Part shown: piece by piece, positions 56,847-64,000 of the stretch
Position numbering within the stretch: position 1 is the first letter of the stretch
How the letters are laid out: each line of letters opens with the position of its first letter
Source: Excoecaria cochinchinensis
Taxonomy: Eukaryota; Streptophyta; Magnoliopsida; Malpighiales; Euphorbiaceae
Direction: 5' to 3'
DNA: 64,000 nucleotides
NCBI GenBank assembly: GCA_947683425.1
Contig: CANTUQ010000050.1
Span: 10,222,501 to 10,286,500, forward strand
Translations under genes and position numbers: made by a program
Notes under the pieces: generated by a model
Told to the model about the DNA's origin: nothing
The model's input: only the letters and a program-made list of their open reading frames with translations
Database searches by the model: none

Positions 56847-58883
56847 ACCAGTGAAATCATGTCTATTAGTATGGAATAGTATTGGTATGCCTTTATCGAT
56901 CCTTTTCCTTTAAAGATGGCAACTAGCGGTGGAAACCCTCTATTTCCTATTGAAAAATGAGATAGATACTTCATTTTTAAGGCAGTATACTTCAAGACCC
57001 ATTATGCCCCAACCTTCAAAGTTACTACCCAAGGCAGTTAGTCTGTTGAGGGAGAGATATGACCTTCCATTATATATAGAAGTTATGGCTTGCCCTCTCT
57101 CTATGTCTTCGAATGAGGGTTCGTTCGGAGCAGAAGGGAGGGATGAATGGCTTATCTACTTTCAGCCCAGCTTGGCTGCCGGTCTGCAATTTCCACTACT
57201 ACTGTTCGAAAGGACTGTCCTACAGAGTACGGATTGGAACCTAATCAAATCAATCCTAACGGGTGGAGATCGATTGCTGGTTTTAAGGTGGTGTGTAGGA
57301 ACTTAAAAATTGTCCCCTCATTCCTAGTCTTCACCCATTTTTTCTATATGACCGGTCAGAGAGGAGGAAAGGATTATTATTTTACCAGCAAATACAACAG
57401 AAAATTATTCACCCTTCCTTCTTTCCTGAAAGGCTATAAAGATAAATATTTTTTGGTCGGGAGGCAAGGAGGTTTCAGAGTGAGCTTGAGGCGTGCTTTC
57501 GGGCCTACCATCATTGGAGACTTATCGAGGGATGCCCAAATGTACACCTCGGATATAAAGGCACTCATGGATTATATTAAGGGGCATGCCGGCGATCTTA
57601 TAAATATCGACTAATTATTGGCTGAGGACGAACTTGGTCCTCCTATCACGGGGCTTTCGGGTCCTTCTCATCGTCTAGGACCTTCGTGTCTTTCCCAAAT
57701 TCCAGGACCTTCAAGTCCTTCTGCTCCTTCAAGGCCTTCGGGTACTGAATGTGAGCTTTTAATTATTTTGTGCATGCGCATTACTTTACTTGTCAATTGT
57801 CTTTAAGTGACACTAACTGATGTTTATATCTATGTAGCTGCAATGGATCCAGAGGTTCAAAAGGAGTTGAACGAGAGGACCAAAAAATGCTATGAAGAGA
57901 AAAGGGCGAAGAGGCAGTCTTTTCAACTTTCAGGTCAAGATGAGAGGCCTTCTAAGGTGAGATTAGGGGTTTCTAAGATTTAATTTCTCAAATCATTGAT
58001 CTTCCAGTTGCTCCTGCTTCTGGTGGGCCGGGACAATCTCTTCCCGATCCTTCTCTTATACCTTCACCTCCTTCGGAATGAACTATCTCCGAAGGTTAAA
58101 CTGCTTCTATGTGTACAGTTTTTTCTGATTTTCCTTCAGCGATTGAGGCCCTAGGCATGAGCAACTTCTTATCCCGAAAGTTCAAAAAAGGATTATTCTT
58201 TCCAAGATAAGCAAGTGCTCAAATTTGGCCACGTATTCTTTATGTCCGAAAAGGACATGGAGAATATGGGACCGATGAAATCGTGGATCGAGGAATTGGA
58301 CGAGTGTTTTCACTGCATTGTTGCTATAAGTTCTTTTTCTTCTTCTCTATTTTGTTGCTTCTAACTGTATGTGTCTTTTTTTAAGTCGATTTATTTGTAC
58401 AGGCTACCCAAAGGGTAATGCGTCTTTACGGGGAAACTTGTGATATGATGAGAAGCTTTCTCAAAGGATGCAATTGGAGAATCAGTTGAAGTCAGATATT
58501 GAAGCGTTAGAAACAAGCATAAAGAGCTTAAAGTAGAGCATCAAACCGAACTTTAGGCAATCCGATTGGAGCACTCTAAAGATCGAGGTTACTTATCTGG
58601 AATCCATAAACGAAAATTTCTAGGCTCGGTTGGATTTTCTCTATAGTTCACATCAGGAGGATTTGAAGGAGCAGAAAAGTCTGCTGATGGATTAGATGGT
58701 TAAAGTTTAGGATGACCTCATTACGTGGGTATCGCTTGCTTTTGAACAGCGTTACCCAGGTGTGGACTCCACCTTTCTGGATGACTAGGCCTATTGGTCT
58801 GATGTTCCTCCTGAGGATGATAATGATAGCCCACCGATCGAGGGTGATGGCAATGGAGCTGGGGGAGGAATTATGGAATAGTT

Positions 58884-59335
58884 TTGATTCTTTATTATTT
58901 CGTTGTAACTCGAGATTCCTTTAAACGATGACTTTTCATACTCTACTATATTGGATAAATACTTTGCATATTTTAGCAGTTAGACTGAAAACCATATCGT
59001 TTAACTCGAGGGTAAGATTGATCATTTATAACGAGAGTAACATCAATCGTTTATAACGAGAGTTAGATCAATCGTTTATAAAGAGAGTAAGATTGATTGT
59101 TTATAACGAAAGTAAGATCGATAATTTATTTACAATTTAAAATGAGAGTAAAATCAATTGTTTATAGTTTAAGACATCGTTTGGCCGTCTTAATCCACAC
59201 CATAATGAGCAATCGAGAAAATTTAAATTAGAATTGTATTCATCAATCAATTTAATCGAGAGATAAAACATAAATTGGGAAATTAAAGTGCCGTCATTCG
59301 CAATGGTGTATTATACCATGTATTTCTTCAAGACT
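58884..59335. other. Spacer of element A with a short tandem repeat
   Basis: Non-coding. 59011-59166 holds about six degenerate 25-bp units of the form GTAAGATCAATCGTTTATAA plus CGAGA. It lies between the convergent 3' ends of the antisense ORF and pol. Confidence 0.65.
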
Positions 59336-60511
59336 TTAACCTTCCATGATCTCGGAATATCGGGTCCGTTCGGGGTCTTGAGCTTGTAAGTGCTTTTGCT
59401 CAGGACCTTGGAAATTTCGTAAGGTCCCTCCCAGTTGGGTATAAGCTTCCCAACCCTCGGCATTTCTTAATCCTATGTCGGCTTGCTTAAGGACTAAATC
59501 TCCTTTGCTGAAGGATCTTAGCTTCACTCTTATGTTGTAATATCTAGCTATTCTCTGCTTGTAAGCTGCGATCTTCACATAAGCATCCTCCCTCATTTCT
59601 TCAATTGATTGGAGAGCTCCTATCTTCTTTTCGATTCATTTTCATGATCGGAATGGAACGCTGATCAATAAAAGGGTATCCCCGATCTCTACAGGTATGA
59701 CTGCTTTAGATCCATAGACCAAAGAGATAGGCGTATATAGAGTTTTGGCTCTTGGCGACGTTCGGTAAGACCACATAATGTTCTGTAGTTCTTCAGTCCA
59801 ATTGCCTTTGGCCTCTCCCAGCCTTTTCTTCAGTCCTTCAAGGATCGTTTTGTTGGACACTTCAGTCATGCTATTACTTTGAAGGTGTGTGATCGATGTG
59901 AATTTCAGATGGATTTTCAAGTTCGCATAGAATGATCTGAAGACTGAGCTGTCAAATTGCTTGCCATTATTAGTGATGAGAATTTTGGGAAGGCCATATC
60001 TACAGATGACTTCTTTCCACATAAAATTCCTTACCTTTTTGGCTGTTATAGTGGCCAATGGCTCGGCTTCTATCCACTTGGAGAAGTGGTCAATGGCTAC
60101 AACTAGGAATTTCATCTATCACTTTCCTTGCGGGAACGGGCCTAAAATATCCAATCCCCATTGTTCAAATGGCCAAGAAATTCCAATCGGCTGCTGGTCA
60201 GACATGGACTGCCTGATGATTCTCCCATGGATCTGGCATTAGGCACATTTTTTAACCTTTTCTTGAGCATCTTTAAAAATATTAGGCCAAAAATAGCTGA
60301 CTTGGAGGACCTTCCTTGCTATCGCTCTGCTGGCTTCATGGGCACCACAAATTCCCTTGTGAATTTCTCTTATGATGTAATCTCCGTCTTTTCTCAAGAT
60401 GCATAGAAGCCAAGGATGGCTGAATGCTTTCTTGTACAAATAATCGCCAATTATAGAGTAATTAAGCGATTTCCTGACGGTCTTTCTGGCTTCGACCTCA
60501 TTACTGAGCAA
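59336..60511 (-). pseudogene. pol: Integrase and H2C2 zinc-binding region of element A pol
   Basis: 60511-60239 carries the zinc-binding motif (EIHKGICGAHEA ... SYFWPNIFKDAQEKVKKC). 60115-59642 is the integrase core (VAIDHFSKWIEAEPL, RYGLPKILITNNGKQF, EVSNKTILEGLKKRLGEAKG, MWSYRTSPRA). 59596-59336 is the C-terminal region (YNIRVKLRSFSKGDLVLKQ). Frames are broken by stops between these blocks. The second catalytic Asp, normally in '(S/T)DNG', is Asn here (ITNNG), so the enzyme would be dead even if translated. Confidence 0.8.
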
Positions 60512-60562
60512 TTCTCCCGATCATAGGTAGCGAATGAGCAGAGTCATCCACGTTTCTTCCTC

Positions 60563-62600
60563 TTAATCTATTTTCACTTTTTCAGGTTCATATAGGGAAG
60601 GTCTGAGCATTTTTGTAGTCATTGTGCCTTCGTCAATGAGTTCTTCATCTGAAGCAGCAATCTTGGCAAGCTTATCGCCAAGCCATATTTCCTCCCTTAA
60701 TACCTTTTCTAAGCTCCAGGTCATGCCAACCTTGCAAAGCTCGCTAAGTTCTACATTGACCTTAGTCAAGTATCTTCTTGTGCTCTCCCCTTTGGCCTCG
60801 AAATTTTTGAGCACTTGGCTCATCACCAGTTGTGAATCACTCTTGATTCAAATGCATTCTGGTTGGAGGGCTTTGATCAACCTCAATCCTTGGAGAAGTG
60901 TCTCATATTCTGCCACATTATTGGAGGCTTCAAAACTCAGCCTGGCTGCATACTTGACAGTTATTTCGAGGGGACCGTTGATTACCACACCGATACCTGC
61001 TCTCTGGCTATTTGAAGCTTCGTCGATAATCAACTCCCAATTTGTCTTTTTAGGCCCTTCTTACTTCTTTTCACATGTATATTCTGCTATGAGATCTACG
61101 AGAGCTTGGGTTTTAATTGCATTTATGGGTTCGTACCTTACTTTGAATTATTGTAGCTTGATCGCCCATTCCATCATTTTACCTTATAGATCCAGCATTT
61201 GTAGTATCTTTCGGAAAGGTTGATCCGATCGGACTATGATCATGTGCGCTTCAAAGTAGCATATTAGCTTTTTAGTACACATTATCAAGGCAATGATCAA
61301 TTGCTCGACCGATTTTTCTTTAGTTCAACTTCTCTCAGCGCTTGGCTGACGTAATAAATGGTAACTGTTGGCTTCCTTCCTCTTGGACCAATACAGCAGC
61401 AATTACTTCCCCTGAGGTGGATAAGTATAGATATAGCTTTTCCCCCTGAATTGGTCGTCTCAACAACAACAGATCCATCAGGAATTATTTTAATTCTCAG
61501 AACATCTTTTGGCAATCTTCGTCCCATGGGAAGGTATTGCTGTTTCTTAGCTTTCTGAAAAATAGAGTGCATTATTTTGTTGAAAAAGAAATAAATCTGC
61601 CTAGAGCAGTTATTCGTCCATTCAACTTTTGAATATCTTTTATGTTGGTCAGAGGTTGCATGTCAAGAATAGCTTGGATCTTCTCCGGATTTGCTTTAAT
61701 CCCTTTTTTTTATATTATAAAACCTAAGAATTTTCCTGAAGGTACCCCGAACACGCATTTCTTAGGATTCAACTTCATCTGAAATTGATCAAGTGTAGTG
61801 AATACTCTTCGCAGGTCTGTCGCGTGTCCTTTGAGGCTTTTGATTTTGACGATCATGTCGTCAATATAAACTTCGATGTTTTCTCTAATTTACTCCTTGA
61901 AGATCTTGTTCATCAGACGCTAATATGTTGTCCCCACGTTCTTCAACCCGAAAGGCATCATCCTGTAAAAAAAGGTTCCATCGTCTGAAATAAAGCTCAT
62001 TTTCTTTTGATCTAACAGCTGTATTAAAATTTGGTGATATCCAGTGCAAGCATCCAATAGTGAATATATAACATGACAAGCTATAAAGTCTACCAGTTGA
62101 TTGATGTTAGGCAAAAGATAGCTGTCCTTTGGGTAATTTTTGTTCATATCAGTAAAGTTAATGCATATCCTCAGCTTTCCACTCTTCTTTTTTACGAGCA
62201 CCACATTTGCCAACCATTCTGGGTACTCAACCTACCTTATAGTTTCGGCTTTTAATAACCAGTGGATCTCTTTCAAAATGAACTTCTTTCGATTGGGTGC
62301 ATGTCGCCTTAATTTCTGGTTCACTGGAGGGAAGCTTGGGTCTGCATGTAGTTTATGCATTATGAATTTTGGATCCCCATATTTCTTCAGGTTTCCATGC
62401 AAAAAAAGGCTTTATTAATCATCAATATCTGTATCACCTCGTCTTTTACTTCTTTTGGCATACCTATTCTGATCTTAAGGACCTTGCCACAAGAAATTTC
62501 TTTCACGATAACTTCTCTTTCTGGGTCCATCCTAGGCTGTTCGGCCTTGTCGTCTTTTTCTATTTCCACTACGAATGCTTGTTTTGATTCTTTTAGCACC
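60563..62600 (-). pseudogene. pol: Reverse transcriptase and RNase H region of element A pol
   Basis: Reverse transcriptase lies at about 62255-61680: WLANVVLVKKKSGKLRICINF, DACTGYHQI, FYRMMPFGLKN and, near 61855-61875, the catalytic YIDDM. The connecting RNase H-like part covers about 61570-61130 in several frames. The plant-type second RNase H is at 61100-60570 (FEASNNVAEYETLLQGLRL, LGDKLAKIAAS). Many stops and frameshifts; only motif-sized pieces are open. Confidence 0.75.
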
Positions 62601-62626
62601 GCGATGTAAGCTTCTCTTGAAGCTTT

Positions 62627-64000
62627 CTAGTTGCCTTTTAAAATCGTCGTTCCTTTTTCCATAGGGATCATCTTCAAAACCATGAATCGAATGCTAGTGA
62701 TTGCCCCTGTTTCGAATAATCTAGGCCTTTTAAAGATCGTGTTATATGTGAATTTCATGTCTATCACTATGAAGGTTGCTCGACACTTGTGCGTTATTGT
62801 CTCATCATGCAGTTCAATAATAAGCTCGGTCGACCCCTTTACCGGGACAGTGGTGTTGCCAAGCCCGATCAAAAGGGTGGTAGGCTTCAATCTTTCGATC
62901 AACAAATTCATTTTTCGATAGACCTCCAGCATGAGAACATTTACTGCGTTGCCGTTGTCGACTAAAATTCTCCGTACCTGAAAGTCGGCTATACCTGCTT
63001 CCACAACTAAAGCATCTTCGCTAGGGAATTTTAAACCTTTTGCATCCTAGAGGAAATGGTGACCGGTTGTAGCTATTCGGCTTCTGCTAAAAAATAGACT
63101 CATTTTCCTCTTTTATTTTTTGAAATGCTAGAACCTCTTGTTATCATGTTGATGGTTCCTAGTCTTTGCTTTGGTTGGGACTTGCTTGAATCTCCGAGTT
63201 GCCTTCTTTTATTATCATCATCATCCGAATTCGAGCGACCTTTTCCTTCATAGGGTAATATGCAGGAATCCATAGGCGCCAGCCCTATGAATTTTTTGAG
63301 AGAGCCCCTCTGCAAAAGTCTCTCGATCTCTTCTTTCAGTGCATTACATTCATCTGTAGTATGACCGACATCTTTATGGAATTGACAATACTTGCTCTTA
63401 TATCTAGAAGCTTAAGATTGTTCGGACATCTTTTTCGGCCAGTTTACTTTGTTATGTTTCTCATTGATCCACATCAAAACTTAAGTTAGATAGGTGTCAA
63501 GTAGAGTGAAAGTTTTGTTTGTGCGGCGTTCTGCCTTATCATGCTCAGGTTCTCTTATTTTTCCTAGCATTTTCGATAAACTTGCCCTTTTAGGACCTTT
63601 GTTTCTCCTCTAGTCCTTTTTAGTTAGTTGAATCAAATCGGAATATAGGGGCCTTCCTCTCACCCTTTGCGCATCATCCAACTGGATGATTTAGCTCTTT
63701 CCGTAAGATTGGCAAAATTCATTGGGGGCGAGTGATAATGAAGTTGAACAATTGCACATTCTTGGTCCTAGTTTGCTAAGGCATTCGCCGCGATCTCGAG
63801 ATACAGGTTCCTTATTTCTAAGGTGAGAGCCTAAAACCTATTGATATAGTCTCTTAGATTTTTATTAAGTTTTTGCACTAGGTTACACAAATCATTGACA
63901 GATTTGGGAGGTCTTATTTGTACAATAAATCTCGTGACAAATAAGTCTTGAAGTTGTTTAAAAGAGTAGATTAACTCGGTCGCGATCTCGAGATATAGGT
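62627..64000 (-). pseudogene. gag: Gag and aspartic protease region of element A, runs off the window
   Basis: 63004-62627 is the retropepsin-like protease (RRILVDNGNAVNVL ... LIGLGNTTVPVKGS ... FIVIDMKFTYNTIFKRP). The active-site triplet reads DNG, a variant I recall in this lineage. The gag C-terminus lies at about 63400-63100 and includes a zinc-knuckle-like YCQFHKDVGHTTDEC followed by a charged helix. Upstream gag to 64000 is fragmentary and broken by stops. Confidence 0.7.

Larger units (their letters stand above)
38425..58883 (+). pseudogene. Antisense accessory ORF of element A (putative gypsy type transposon domain), disrupted
   Basis: The coding part is 38425-38480, then resumes at 56852 after removal of element B and one ACCAG copy, keeping the frame across the junction. 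The first segment starts with an acidic serine-rich N-terminus (MHSEFFEVPSDSESSSS). The 57020-57614 part resembles PF04195: LRERYDLPLYIEV, WLIYFQPSLAAGLQFPL, then after a one-base shift near 57220 EPNQINPNGWRSIAGF and VPSFLVFTHFF. A proline/serine-rich stretch (57640-57745), a possible intron to the acceptor near 57839, a charged helical region and an acidic C-terminus (PPEDDNDSPPIEG) follow, ending near 58883. Stops occur soon after the junction (TAG 56877-56879) and elsewhere, so it was already decaying. Function is unknown. Confidence 0.65.
37430..64000 (-). mobile_element. Element A: Tat-lineage Ty3/Gypsy retrotransposon, degraded, truncated by window edge
   Basis: On the minus strand the order is gag, protease, RT, RNase H, zinc-binding H2C2 and integrase from the right edge to 59336. 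A plus-strand accessory ORF follows, then a purine tract and a 507-bp 3' LTR (37936-37430). The Gypsy domain order, and an antisense accessory ORF with a 'putative gypsy type transposon' domain between pol and the 3' LTR, are known from Tat-lineage elements such as RIRE2 and Retand. Flank CTAAT (37425-37429) would be one target duplication copy; the other is outside. Element B (38481-56846) is inserted in it. Coding regions are heavily mutated. Confidence 0.85.

Overview
The window looks like nuclear DNA of a flowering plant, probably a eudicot. It is AT-rich and intron-containing, has no bacterial-style operons or ribosome binding sites, and is mostly layered transposable elements around two host genes. 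I did not identify the species. No tRNA, rRNA or CRISPR array was seen.

Host genes: two paralogous subtilisin-like serine proteases (SBT1.8-like subtilases) lie on the minus strand about 28 kb apart (1008-3585 and 30996-33490). Both keep the catalytic triad and share one intron at the same base of the GTSMA motif. Both have a TATA box about 50 bp before the ATG and an (AAT)n microsatellite upstream. They look like a tandem duplicate pair pushed apart by transposons.

Layout: 1-309 is the right end of a CACTA element. 3815-4282 is a short inverted-repeat element. 5620-14716 is a solo LTR (target duplication AAATT) split by a Sirevirus-type Copia element at 6643-14298 (duplication ATTTA) that carries gag, a frameshifted pol and an envelope-like ORF; only the last 33 bp of its 3' LTR remain. 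15196-24389 is a complete Mutator-like element (9-bp duplication CAAAATTAG, long inverted repeats built of palindromes). It holds a minus-strand transposase, a plus-strand plant mobile domain (PMD) gene and a third, small gag-like ORF. 26788-28431 is a complete non-autonomous CACTA element (duplication AAC). 34179-36742 is a probable solo LTR.

From 37430 to the right edge is a three-level nest. Element A is an old, degraded Tat-lineage Ty3/Gypsy element on the minus strand, with an antisense accessory ORF on the plus strand. Element B (38481-56846, duplication ACCAG) is a coding-poor Tat-like element inserted in that antisense ORF. Element C (44826-54380, duplication AAATC) is a very young, apparently intact Copia element on the minus strand, inserted in a tandem array inside B.

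The most unusual part is the Mutator-like element. It combines transposase, PMD protein and a gag-like protein between convergent promoters, each followed by tandemly duplicated leader exon-intron units. Its visible inactivating changes all fit C-to-T deamination. The subtilases are the only genes here likely to serve the plant; Copia C is the only element whose coding region looks intact.
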